A DNA stretch of 64,000 nucleotides from G963665185 sp963665185 (GTDB lineage Bacteria > Desulfobacterota > Desulfovibrionia > Desulfovibrionales > Desulfovibrionaceae), in the NCBI GenBank assembly GCA_963665185.2, contig CAXXPO010000026.1:124001-188000 (forward strand), in the 5' to 3' direction. Both the position numbers and the translations under genes were made by a program. The notes under the pieces were generated by a model. It was not told the DNA's origin. It saw only the letters and a program-made list of their open reading frames with translations, and did no database searches. This document shows positions 9,247-17,427 of this stretch, one piece after another (position 1 is the first letter of the stretch; every line of letters begins with the position of its first letter).

Positions 9247-9489
9247 ATGCAGCAAGTAAACATCCATGAAGCCAAGACAAATCTTTCTCGGTTGATTGAG
9301 AAAGCTGTTAAAGGCGAGTCCTTTGTCATCGCCAAGTCCGGTAAGCCCATGGTTACAGTCAGCGCTTATGCCCCGCCGCCCGATCCCGCGAAGCGGCTTG
9401 GTTTTCTCAAAGGCAGGTTGGAAGTTCCGGAGGACTTCGATTCCATGGGCCGCAAGGATATCCAGGCCATGTTTGAAGGTGTGGAGTGA
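9247..9489 (+). CDS. Phd/YefM-family antitoxin
   Basis: 80 residues. The N-terminal part (NIHEAKTNLSRLIEKAVKGE, then FVIAKSGKPMVTV) is the classic Phd/YefM DNA-binding dimer fold; the C-terminal third (KGRLEVPEDFDSM) is the part that usually wraps the toxin. ATG 9247 is preferred over the upstream ATG 9235 because a GGAGG ribosome site sits 5 bases before it. The stop overlaps the toxin start by 4 bases (ATGA-type coupling). It is expected to neutralise the PIN toxin and repress their common promoter. Confidence 0.9.
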   Translation: MQQVNIHEAKTNLSRLIEKAVKGESFVIAKSGKPMVTVSAYAPPPDPAKRLGFLKGRLEVPEDFDSMGRKDIQAMFEGVE

Positions 9490-9875
9490 AGCTACTTCTC
9501 GACACCCACATGCTCCTTTGGGCCGCTGCCGGGACGTTGCCAAAAGAAGCCGAACCCCTTGTGGTAGACGGTGATAACACATTGTATTTTAGTCCGGCCA
9601 GCATCTGGGAAATCGGCATCAAAAAAAGCCTCGGCAGAAACGATTTCAGGGTCGACCCGGAAGTACTTCGGCGTGGCCTTCTGGACAACCTGTATCAGGA
9701 ATTGCCCATCACCAGTCTGCACGCCCTGGTGGTGAATGACTTGCCTCTATTGCACAAGAATCCCTTTGACCGGATGCTCCTGGCCCAAGCAAAGGCAGAG
9801 GGTATCACCCTTCTGACCTCGGACGGTATCCTGCGCGAATATCCCGGGCCAGTCATGTTTATTCCGAAAACGTAA
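9486..9875 (+). CDS. PIN-domain ribonuclease toxin (VapC-like)
   Basis: 129 residues. It starts LLLDTHMLLWAA, the first acidic site of the PIN subfamily that pairs with Phd-like antitoxins, has the second conserved acidic segment 'WEIGIKKSLGR' and the third 'NPFDRMLLAQA' followed by 'LLTSDGILREY'. The acidic residues (Asp6, Glu ~40, Asp ~98, Asp ~117) look complete, so the nuclease should be active. It overlaps its antitoxin. The substrate RNA is unknown. Confidence 0.88.
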   Translation: MKLLLDTHMLLWAAAGTLPKEAEPLVVDGDNTLYFSPASIWEIGIKKSLGRNDFRVDPEVLRRGLLDNLYQELPITSLHALVVNDLPLLHKNPFDRMLLAQAKAEGITLLTSDGILREYPGPVMFIPKT

Positions 9876-9918
9876 GAGGGTTTTCTGTTCGGCGCTTCGC
9901 GCCCGAGAGCTTAGCTGC

Positions 9919-10026
9919 GAGTTGAAAAAGTCCATGAAACCACCGACTGGCTTGTTGTGAAAGTACAGGAGGGGACGATGGCTTTGGGAAAGCAATTCGA
10001 CCGGCACGGAAAGCTGTTCATCTAGA
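9919..10026 (+). pseudogene. IS1182-like element end and transposase start, relic
   Basis: The sequence GTTGAAAAA near 9920 resembles the terminal repeat of the complete element at 61022-62460. About 50 bases later, after AGGAGG, an ATG (9978) gives MALGKQFDRHGKLFI and then a stop; the complete transposase starts MALGKQGNRQGKMFVSWD. Everything downstream has been lost or replaced. This is a fossil of a related but not identical element. Confidence 0.55.
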
Positions 10027-10242
10027 CTGTAACCGACTTGAGCCGCCTGCTTGGCGATGGTTTTTTCCTGCTGTAGGATCGAAATCAGGTATACCGTCAC
10101 AACCCTCTGTTATCGCTCAAACCCGTGGCAGTCCCGGAAGTCGTGAAGCGTTTGGAGATTGAGTACTGTCAGGTCGCCATCTGCGTGCGTACAATGTATT
10201 TAAGGGCCTGAGCGGACTCATTATGCTTCGGGAAGGAAGAGT

Positions 10243-10491
10243 TGACCACCCCACAAACCACTTCCCCTAATCGCAGCACGGCCATCAATATTCTGGTGGC
10301 TCCTGATCAGCGCAACCTAGTCGAATTAGCCACCTCGCATGGCAGCAAGACCAGGACGGACTTTATCCTTGGCCGCAGGGGCGGCGACCGAAACCGAGGC
10401 TTCTGGCAAGGTTAGCGGTGGATCAGGAATGGAAGGGGCTTGGCCTTGATCAAGTCCTTGGCTTTCAAGGGATAACGAGCAGGGAGCTCGT
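10243..10491 (+). pseudogene. Decayed DUF1778-GNAT toxin-antitoxin relic, copy 2
   Basis: From a TTG at 10243 with a GGAAGGAAGAG ribosome site the frame reads as a DUF1778 (TacA-like) antitoxin N-terminus: STAINILVAPDQRNLVELA then SKTRTDFIL. About 40 bases later the sequence corresponds to the acetyl-CoA-binding core of a GNAT toxin (LARLAVDQEWKGLGLDQVL), so the antitoxin C-terminus and toxin N-terminus are deleted. The part 10268-10491 repeats at 5785-6003. No active module is expected. Confidence 0.65.
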
Positions 10492-10615
10492 TCCTTGCGG
10501 CTATTCACATCCGGTGCATCTCGCTTTGGGCTGAAATCTCGTGACTACACCTGAGAGAGCAGGACACATGTTGACGGAAGTATGAAAAAATCCTACTTTA
10601 TAACAGGAGGCAGTT

Positions 10616-10843
10616 ATGGAAAAGATCAGCATATCCTTGACCAGCGAGCAGGCCAGCTTGATTGAGCAGGCGGTGACCAGTGGCGATTATGCGTCTTCTA
10701 GTGAAGTAGTTCGCGAGGCGTTGCGGGAATGGAAGGCAAAGCGATTGCTTGGGCGGCTTTGGGACGATGGAATTGTGAGCGGCGATGCACCAACGGAATC
10801 CATCGACGATATTAAGGCTGAAGCGCGACGGGGCAACGTGTAG
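10616..10843 (+). CDS. ParD-family antitoxin
   Basis: 75 residues with the ribbon-helix-helix N-terminus of ParD/CopG-type antitoxins (ISISLTSEQASLIEQAV, then SSSEVVREALREW) and an acidic C-terminal tail that should bind ParE. AGGAGG lies 7 bases before the ATG. A possible -35 TTGACG (10571) with a weak -10 TACTTT 17 bases on lies just upstream; autoregulation is expected. The toxin gene begins 3 bases after the stop. Confidence 0.9.
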   Translation: MEKISISLTSEQASLIEQAVTSGDYASSSEVVREALREWKAKRLLGRLWDDGIVSGDAPTESIDDIKAEARRGNV

Positions 10844-10846
10844 ACG

Positions 10847-11140
10847 ATGCTTCCCGTCATACGCCTCAAGCAGGCCCGGCGAGATTTGCTCAGCATTTGG
10901 CAGCATATCGCCATGGACGACCCGCAGGCAGCGGATTCGATTCTGGACGCAATTGACGTCAAATGTCAGAAGCTCTCAATCTATCCCCGACTTGGCCCGG
11001 CGCGTGATGACATTCGATCAGGCATGCGCTATCTCGCCATTGGTTCCTACCTTGCTTTGTACAAAATCGACCAGGACGCGGTGCGCATTGTCCGCGTTCT
11101 GCATGCACGACGTGATCTGCACGGTTTGCTTGTGGAATAG
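10847..11140 (+). CDS. ParE/RelE-superfamily toxin
   Basis: 97 residues, with a ParE fold read from IRLKQARRDLLSIWQHIA, then the segment LSIYPRLGPARDDIRSGMRY and 'YLALYKIDQDAVRIVRVLHARRDL' that forms the C-terminal strands. ParE members usually poison DNA gyrase; RelE-like RNase action is less likely because catalytic basic residues of RelE are not obvious. It is coupled to the ParD gene by 3 bases. Confidence 0.9.
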   Translation: MLPVIRLKQARRDLLSIWQHIAMDDPQAADSILDAIDVKCQKLSIYPRLGPARDDIRSGMRYLAIGSYLALYKIDQDAVRIVRVLHARRDLHGLLVE

Positions 11141-11159
11141 AATGAGAACGTAGTTAGCG

Positions 11160-11255
11160 GAAAAGTAAAAATGTCCCATCTTTCTTGTAACGAGTCATCC
11201 CGTTGGGTTCACTGGCTACGATTCCGTAAAACGCTTTATCAGGCGCATCAAATGA
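11160..11255 (+). pseudogene. Possible IS21-family transposase relic
   Basis: Around 11206-11252 one frame reads FTGYDSVKRFIRRIK and stops. This resembles the 'GYDSVKRFVRRL' segment in IS21-type IstA transposases. The preceding GCGGAAAAGTAAAAATGTCCC (near 11158-11178) resembles an IS21 end. Only a sliver is left, so the assignment is tentative. Confidence 0.35.
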
Positions 11256-11284
11256 CTCACCAAGATTATTTGTATTTTTCCCAC

Positions 11285-11497
11285 AAAAACAGCATGTTGT
11301 GATTATGAGTCCATTCGCGGCGTGAGGCAGACGAGTTCGAAAAATCTTTTTCTACTGTTAACGATGAAGACAAACCGCCAAAACAGCAATCAGGAATAAA
11401 TCCTTATAAATCAAGATAGTAGCTTTCTTGACGAGAATCGGACTTGGTCCGGAGAAACCAGAGAATACGGGGCAAACAGAGAACAAATGGGGGAGGG
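11285..11497. repeat. 213-bp direct repeat, copy A
   Basis: Nearly identical (about ten scattered mismatches) and in the same orientation to 58088-58300. It contains short A-tracts and purine-rich sequence and no convincing open frame. Together the two copies bracket the kinase, the IS3 element, the whole glycan region and the heptose operon. Its origin (a mobile-element end or duplicated intergenic DNA) is not clear. Confidence 0.85.
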
Positions 11498-11501
11498 CTA
11501 C

Positions 11502-11540
11502 AGGTTCACCGAAGGTTCACCGGAGAACCAAGGTTCACCG
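11502..11540. repeat. Three AGGTTCACCG direct repeats
   Basis: AGGTTCACCG occurs at 11502, 11513 and 11531, immediately after repeat copy A; GGTTC-N6-GAACC forms an inverted repeat inside (11514-11529). It is absent after copy B. It could be a protein-binding array or simple slippage. Confidence 0.6.
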
Positions 11541-11575
11541 AACGGGGAAACAGCGCAACTCGTAATCTCAACAAG

Positions 11576-14500
11576 TTAAGAAGACGTTTCATTCAGTACT
11601 TTTTCAAGCTGTTCCATATCAACAGGCTTGGCAACGTAACCATTCATGCCCGCAGCCAAAAACTTTTCCTTGTCACCGCCCATAGCATAGGCTGTCATGG
11701 CAATAATCGAAATGCCCTTCTTGTCTTCTCCCGCATCTCCCCCTCTAATGGTCTTGGTGGCTTCAACTCCATCCATAACAGGCATCTGAATGTCCATCAG
11801 AATTACGTCAAAACTGCCATCCTTGAGAAAGGCAATTGCTTCCTGACCATCCTTGGCGGCTTTGACGGTATGTCCCTTTTTCTCCAACAACTTGGTAGTA
11901 GCGAGGCTGTTCACGTCCTCATCTTCTGCCAGCAGAATTCTAAGGTGCTTGCTCTTGTTTGGAACCGGCGAGGAAACCTCCTGCCTCATAACAGGCTCAT
12001 CCACGCTGAAGGTGATGCAAAAGTGGACGGTGGTGCCTTCGCCTGGTTCGCTTTCTATGGCAATGGTCCCGCCCATAAGTTCAATCAGTTTTTTGCAGAT
12101 CGAGAGACCCAAGCCCGCGCCTTGGTAATCCCTCCGATAGCCTGTGTTCACCTGCGAGAAAGGCTGAAACAACTGTTTAATCTTCTCGCCTGCTATGCCG
12201 ATACCGGTGTCAGTGACGCTAAAAAGAACACGAACCTGATTCGAATCAGATGTTGCCAACGGATATGCTTTGGCAGAAATGCGTCCTTTCTTTGTAAATT
12301 TGAACGCATTGCCGATTAGATTGGTCAGAACCTGTTGTAGTCGCGCGGCATCACCATTGAGAGAGCGGGGGATCTTGGGGTCAATCTCGCAAAGAAAATC
12401 AATCTGGTTTTGTTGAGCCATAGGCTTGAACAGTTCACACGTCTGGTCAACCACTTCGGCCAGATTGAGCGGCGAGGATTGAATGGTAAGCCGATTCGCC
12501 TCGACCCTGGACAGGTCAAGGATATCGGAGAGAAGGCGGGTCAGACGTTTTGAGGACTGAACTGCGGTAAGGATGTATTCTCGCTGTTCTTTATTAATAT
12601 TCGTCGTTTGCAGCAACTGAAGCATTCCAAGGACACCGTTCATCGGGGTTCGTATTTCATGGCTCATGTTGGCGAGGAATTCTGATTTGGCTTTGTTTGC
12701 TGCCTCAGCTGCTTCCTTTGCTCTGATCTGCTCTTTTTCCGATTGCTTCCGGTCGGTGATGTCGCGAACCCATTCAACAAAGAGTTCACAGTTTCCGTCT
12801 CCGTCAAGGAGGGGAACAACATTTAATTCATACCAACCGCCTTCAGGCAACTCAACTTCTGTCGCATAAGGTCTGCGGGTCTCTATGACCTGCTTCGCGT
12901 TACAGTCGGGGCAGACATTGTCTCGGCCCCGGTATATTTTGTAGCACTTCTCGCCAAGGATTCTGCGGTCCGGAGGGACGGAGGCGAACCCGTTCCAGTT
13001 GCTGTAGACGACATTCATATCGGTGTCGTGAATGGAGATCATATCTGGGATCGCGGCAAGCATCGTTTGAAAAATCGTTTCGCTTTTCCGCAGCGCTTCG
13101 GTCGCCCGGGCCAGCTTGACATGGGCGAAGGACATGCGGGAGATGAAGTTGATCAGGTTGCAGTAGAAAGTCATGGCTTGGTCGACCGTTTCGCGCGACC
13201 AGCGGGGGATGGATTGGTAGGCTTCTAGGTATGCCTCCTCGTCGAATCCGAAGAGCACCGCCTGTTCGCGGAAGATCGCGATGTCGGGCGCTTCATCCTC
13301 GAAAAAGAACTGGCCGAGGAAGAGATTACCGACGTGTTTCCCGCCGATCACGATCGGAGTTACCATATCCCACAGATTGTTCTTGCATTTGTATATTTTG
13401 AAGGATCCCGGTTCCACGCCAGATGCAAGCTCTGTATCGCTCTCCCAGCAGAGCCTCTCAGTATCGGGGTGAACCCGGTGGAATTTCATGCAGACATCCT
13501 GCCAGCCGGTTCCTACAAGGACGTTTCCATCGAGATCAATGATGCCGACGCCGATGTCGGTCAACGCATGAAAGTCATTCATAAGAGATTGAATCTCATC
13601 GCAGTCCACCACGTCGGCGAGATGCAGGGTCCCGATGTCGCCTTCCGGATCAAGAAGGGAGTTCAGCTTCTTTCGCACACTTCTTTCGCTCTCGCGCAAG
13701 GCCTCTTCCACAGCCTTGCGCTCGGTGATGTCGACGTGCGAACCAAGGGTGCGGAAAGGCTCGCCGTTTTCGTCAGTCAGAACCGTTGCTTGGGCCAGGA
13801 TCCAACGGTACGAGCCGTCCTTGTGCCGGAATCGAAAAACAACCTGATAACCCCCACTTTTTTCGTGGACGTACTGCTTCACCCGCCCGAGGATTTGCGG
13901 AAGATCGTCAGGGTGCACACGACTTTCCCATTCCTCGAAGCCGTCGCCGATCTCATCCTCTTCGTAACCGATTTGGTGTTTCCATTCTGCGGAATATTGG
14001 ACAGTGTTGGTCTTAAGATCCCAATCCCAGAGTCCGACATTGCCCGCCTTGACGGCTTCCCTTTGTCGAAGCAAAGCCTCTTTGAGCGCCATATCCGCCG
14101 TATGGTGCTCGGTGATGTCCAAAATCGCGAAAACTACCCCCACGAGTTGCCCTTGTGCGTCATGCAAGGGTGCGCCGTTGATGCTCAAGATGCGCCGATC
14201 GCCGTCCCCCCTGACGATTGCGTGCTGGACATCGTAGACAGCCCGGTCAGTCGCCATGACCCTACGAAACGGCAATTCTTCCTCTGGGAAAGGCGATCCG
14301 TCGATGGCGGTGATCCGCCAATCGCGCATGTTGTATGTGCGCCCCAGTGTCTCGGACATCTTCAGGCCGAAGATTCGCTCGGCATGAGTATTCGCAAAGA
14401 CGATTTCGCCACCACGGTTCACCTTGGTGATGCCCACCGGGCCATCCATGATGAGGCTTTCGGAGAGTTCATGCTCGCTTCGTAGAGCCTCCTCGGTCGC

Positions 14501-15325
14501 CTTACGTTCGGTAATATCCGTTACGCCTTCAAGTACCTGCTGTATCTGCCCATCCTCACCACGGACAGGTTGCCCAATGATGGAAAACCATCTCCCGTTG
14601 GACGAATTGTAGTGTTCAGTCGTCTCTATCTCTCCAGAGTTGAAAGCCACAATGATTGGGCATTCATCACAAGGATTTTCGCTGTTTTCATAAAATTTGT
14701 GGCATATGGCACCAACCGGATTCTTGCCGGGGAATAGCTCATGGATCTTCGCATTGGCCCAGGCGACCGTCATGTCCCGATTGATAAGGCTCAGTCCCGT
14801 GTCCAGAGAAGCAAGGATGGATTCGAGCCTTGCCCGCTCATCCATAACCTTCTGGTCACTTTCCATATGCTCCGTGATGTCACGTGATAGGTGCAAGATG
14901 CCGATGACATCGCCCTGATAATTTCTTCTGGGATAATAGCCGACGTTCATGCAACGCCTCCCCATGGAGGGGAAATTAACCCATATGTCGTAGACGACAT
15001 CTTCACCGTTCAGACAGCGTTCTAAATTGGCCATGATTGTATTGAAAGCTTCGGCAGGGATGTAACTTTTAGCTGTAAATCCTATTAAATCTTCCTTATG
15101 AACCCCAAGGTATGTTTCATATGCCTTGTTCACTGCTTGGTAGACTAATTTGCTGTCGAGAAAAGATGCTGGGTAAGGTGAAGTATCGAAGAAATATTCG
15201 AAATCGACAATCCCATTTGAGAGTAATGGTTCAGAGTCTATAGTTTTATCGCTCTCCAATTGATTCCGGAGAGATTCTAGTTCAGCTATCAATTCTGCGT
15301 TGGATTTATCTTTGTCCAGCTTCAT
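11576..15325 (-). CDS. PAS/PocR hybrid sensor histidine kinase
   Basis: 1249 residues with no membrane helix, so a cytoplasmic sensor. Order: coiled-coil start (about 1-30), PAS (about 50-150), PAS (165-275, with a CxxFYENSENPCDEC cysteine pattern), PAS (290-400), PAS/PAC (420-540), PocR sensory domain (about 570-735, with cysteines in 'ERLCWESD' and 'KIYKCKNNLWD'), PAS (about 750-865, with VCPDCNAKQ), HisKA with phosphoacceptor His889 in NMSHEIRTPMNG, HATPase_c (about 985-1110, N-box NLIGNAFKFT) and a C-terminal receiver with Asp1178 in ILMDIQMPVMDG. PocR domains are proposed to bind small hydrocarbon-derived ligands. The cysteine-containing PAS domains may sense redox or metal. No output regulator is adjacent, so the phosphorelay target is unknown. 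The ATG is preceded by GAGGTAGAG. Confidence 0.93.
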   Translation of the reverse strand: MKLDKDKSNAELIAELESLRNQLESDKTIDSEPLLSNGIVDFEYFFDTSPYPASFLDSKLVYQAVNKAYETYLGVHKEDLIGFTAKSYIPAEAFNTIMANLERCLNGEDVVYDIWVNFPSMGRRCMNVGYYPRRNYQGDVIGILHLSRDITEHMESDQKVMDERARLESILASLDTGLSLINRDMTVAWANAKIHELFPGKNPVGAICHKFYENSENPCDECPIIVAFNSGEIETTEHYNSSNGRWFSIIGQPVRGEDGQIQQVLEGVTDITERKATEEALRSEHELSESLIMDGPVGITKVNRGGEIVFANTHAERIFGLKMSETLGRTYNMRDWRITAIDGSPFPEEELPFRRVMATDRAVYDVQHAIVRGDGDRRILSINGAPLHDAQGQLVGVVFAILDITEHHTADMALKEALLRQREAVKAGNVGLWDWDLKTNTVQYSAEWKHQIGYEEDEIGDGFEEWESRVHPDDLPQILGRVKQYVHEKSGGYQVVFRFRHKDGSYRWILAQATVLTDENGEPFRTLGSHVDITERKAVEEALRESERSVRKKLNSLLDPEGDIGTLHLADVVDCDEIQSLMNDFHALTDIGVGIIDLDGNVLVGTGWQDVCMKFHRVHPDTERLCWESDTELASGVEPGSFKIYKCKNNLWDMVTPIVIGGKHVGNLFLGQFFFEDEAPDIAIFREQAVLFGFDEEAYLEAYQSIPRWSRETVDQAMTFYCNLINFISRMSFAHVKLARATEALRKSETIFQTMLAAIPDMISIHDTDMNVVYSNWNGFASVPPDRRILGEKCYKIYRGRDNVCPDCNAKQVIETRRPYATEVELPEGGWYELNVVPLLDGDGNCELFVEWVRDITDRKQSEKEQIRAKEAAEAANKAKSEFLANMSHEIRTPMNGVLGMLQLLQTTNINKEQREYILTAVQSSKRLTRLLSDILDLSRVEANRLTIQSSPLNLAEVVDQTCELFKPMAQQNQIDFLCEIDPKIPRSLNGDAARLQQVLTNLIGNAFKFTKKGRISAKAYPLATSDSNQVRVLFSVTDTGIGIAGEKIKQLFQPFSQVNTGYRRDYQGAGLGLSICKKLIELMGGTIAIESEPGEGTTVHFCITFSVDEPVMRQEVSSPVPNKSKHLRILLAEDEDVNSLATTKLLEKKGHTVKAAKDGQEAIAFLKDGSFDVILMDIQMPVMDGVEATKTIRGGDAGEDKKGISIIAMTAYAMGGDKEKFLAAGMNGYVAKPVDMEQLEKVLNETSS

Positions 15326-15515
15326 ACTCTACCTCAAGGTCACATAAAACATCATCGCAATAGTCAATACATTGTGCGACGACATGGAAATGACCATTTT
15401 CATGTAAAAATAACAGCCAACCCCGTGACCACCACCCTTGAGTGCTTGATACTGGCCCTTGGACCTGGGGCATTTTACCTGAAAACCCTGGGAAAAACCA
15501 TTTCGGAGCATTCGG

Positions 15516-16042
15516 ATGGATATAGTACGTGTCAATTCTTCAGTAGCACTCGGCGGAAACAGGCTCAAGATCAAATACCTTTTTCCACATGAGATTGACG
15601 CCCTCACCAACGCCTCGACGCCTCTCGAAACAAGGGAAAGCAGCGGGCAATTCGTGGCCGGTACTGGCTCATATATCTGGTATTGCGATTTACCGGAGCG
15701 CGGCTGGAAGAGGTGGTCCGCCTGGACGACTCGAAAGACATCGACTTCCGTGCCAGCGAAATCCGGATCGGAACACTCAAGCGTAGAGGCGACCACCCCA
15801 AGCGCATTCTGCCGGTCCCCGAGAAGGTTATCTCCGAACTGGCGACCTTCCTCGCCATAGAACCTCACCGGCGTGACCAAGTCTTCAACGTCGCCCCGAA
15901 CAACTTCAAGGAAGCATTTCTATGAACGCGCCAACGATGCGGGGATTCTGATTGAAGAAATCAATGCCTTGACTGGCAAGAAGACCATTTATCCCCATCC
16001 CCACACCTTGCGCCACGCCAGGGCTATTGAGCTGATCCGGTA
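15516..16042 (+). pseudogene. Tyrosine recombinase (phage-type integrase), frameshifted remnant
   Basis: Pieces of a tyrosine recombinase catalytic domain lie in successive frames: RYWLIYLVLRFTGARLEEVV (box with the first catalytic Arg), DFRASEIRIGTLKRR, then after a shift near 15920 FYERANDAGILIEE and HPHTLRHARAIELI (the HxLRH catalytic box) to a stop at 16042. At least two frameshifts, and the final Tyr region is missing, so it is inactive. Its position between the kinase and the IS3 element next to the glycan cluster suggests an old integrated element. The stretch 15326-15515 shows no gene. Confidence 0.75.
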
Positions 16043-16077
16043 ATCCCCCCATTTCTAGGGGGCCTGAAAAGTAGAGG

Positions 16078-16902
16078 CTACGCCACCTTGGCCAGGCAGG
16101 CCCTTGGGGGGTACCCCCCAAGGGCGGTGTGCGGCCGCTCATTGTTGTAGGTCCAGAGCCACTTGGTGGCAACATCCTGGACCTCCTCTATGCTTTCAAA
16201 CAGGTGCTGCACCAGCCAGTCATACCGCACCGTCCGGTTGTAGCGTTCGACGTATGCGTTCTGCTGCGGCTTGCCGGGCTGGATGTATTCGAGCCGTATC
16301 CCTTGCTTCTCGGCCCAGGCTTGCAGCCGATGGCTGATGTATTCGGGGCCGTTGTCGCACCGGATGGCCCGGGGTGCGCCCCGCCATTCCATGATCTGCT
16401 CCAGCGTGCGGATGACCCGCTCAGACGACAATGAGAAATCCACTTCAATAGCCAAGCCTTCCCGGTTGTAGTCGTCGATCACGTTCAGCAGGCGGAAACT
16501 GCGGCCATCCTGCAACTTGTCGTGCATGAAATCCATGGACCACGCTTGGTTGATGACCTCTGGCTGGACAAGCGGGATCGGCTTCTCACGCACGATGCGC
16601 CTTTTGGGCTTGATCCGCATGTTGAGTTCCAGTTCGCAGTAGATCCGGTACACCCGTTTGTGGTTCCAGCCGAATCCCTTCACATTCCTTAAGTACATGA
16701 AGCACAGCCCAAAGCCCCAGTTGCGCTGGTTGTGCGTCAGACGCAGCAGCCAGTCGGCGATGTAGTCGTTCTCAGCCGAAAGCCTGGGCTCATAGCGGTA
16801 GCAGGTCTGGCTGATGAGGAACGCCTCGCAGGCCTGACGGACATTCAGGGCTTCGCGCTGCACGGCTTTCTTGGCCATCTCGCGGCGGCGAGACGGCCTC
16901 AC
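16078..16902 (-). CDS. IS3-family transposase OrfB (DDE integrase)
   Basis: 274 residues from a GTG start: HTH_21 segment (about 25-85), then an rve-type integrase core with DDE residues in 'WSMDFMHDKLQDGR' (Asp), 'IRCDNGPEYIS' (Asp) and 'QQNAYVERYNRTVR' (Glu). It starts within the orfA stop (GTGA overlap), so translation is probably coupled and not made by a frameshift fusion. The codons for ALGGYPPRA near the C-terminus form a 26-bp perfect DNA palindrome (16100-16125). OrfB is intact but OrfA is damaged, so mobility is doubtful. Confidence 0.92.
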   Translation of the reverse strand: MRPSRRREMAKKAVQREALNVRQACEAFLISQTCYRYEPRLSAENDYIADWLLRLTHNQRNWGFGLCFMYLRNVKGFGWNHKRVYRIYCELELNMRIKPKRRIVREKPIPLVQPEVINQAWSMDFMHDKLQDGRSFRLLNVIDDYNREGLAIEVDFSLSSERVIRTLEQIMEWRGAPRAIRCDNGPEYISHRLQAWAEKQGIRLEYIQPGKPQQNAYVERYNRTVRYDWLVQHLFESIEEVQDVATKWLWTYNNERPHTALGGYPPRACLAKVA

Positions 16903-17166
16903 CAGTTTTTTGCGAGCGCCTCAGCAACCACTTCGGCCTTCATCTTCTCCTCGGCATACATGCGCTTGAGCAGGCGGTTCTCCCGCTCCAACTCCTTCAT
17001 GCGCGCCATCAGCGAGGCGTCCATGCCGCCGAACTTGGACCGCCACTTGTAGAATGTGGCGCTGCTCACGCCGTGCTCCCGACACACGTCAACAACGGTT
17101 CTGCCGCCTTCAACGGATTTCAGAATCTTGACGATCCTGGAATTCGGTAAATCTTGATTTGCGCAT
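16899..17166 (-). pseudogene. IS3-family OrfA, frameshifted
   Basis: The original start is at 17166 (MRKSRFTEFQ). An extra G in CAGGATCGTC (about 17136, where CAGATCGTC would stay in frame) shifts the frame and stops it within a few codons. The HTH-leucine zipper part remains open from 17087 (VCREHGVSSATFYKWRSKF then a coiled coil). The protein is normally about 88 residues and binds the IS ends. Confidence 0.75.
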
Positions 17167-17427
17167 GTGAAACTCCTGTTCCTAGTTTGGGGCAGAAGTC
17201 TCTACTTGGCAATGGACCTATTATACGGGGACTTTACATCGGTCTGGAATGGAGTATGCATAGCTCTGCTTATTGGAGTTCACGCGGAAAATCATTCCCT
17301 AAACTAGTGAATGATTTTGCCGATAAGATTAAAGTGCAGTGAACAAGACAAGGGGCGGCGCAAAATTGCAATGTAGGGGTATGTTGGATTTGTATCGCAA
17401 CCTGGCTGCTAACAAAGGGCGTATATA

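Larger units (their letters stand above)
16065..17211. mobile_element. IS3-family insertion sequence
   Basis: A 1147-bp element with TG...CA ends and related imperfect terminal repeats: left TGAAAAGTAGAGGCT (16065-16079) and, inverted, TGCCAAGTAGAGACT at the right end. It carries orfA and orfB on the minus strand. I could not find a convincing target duplication. It sits directly upstream of the first glycan gene and may have removed or displaced the original cluster promoter; 17212-17427 holds only what may be the C-terminal tail of a lost gene (...KLVNDFADKIKVQ). Confidence 0.75.

Noticed and set aside
11444..12319. 291-codon plus-strand frame over the kinase C-terminus
   Set aside because: Spans repeat copy A and the receiver domain antisense; no coding signal.
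13334..14485. 383-codon plus-strand frame opposite the histidine kinase
   Set aside because: Low-complexity-like antisense frame; the minus strand has clear PAS and PocR domains.
16899..17136. Programmed frameshift between orfA and orfB of the IS3 element
   Set aside because: orfB starts by a GTGA overlap and the orfA break is an extra G near its own start, so it looks like a mutation, not programmed fusion.
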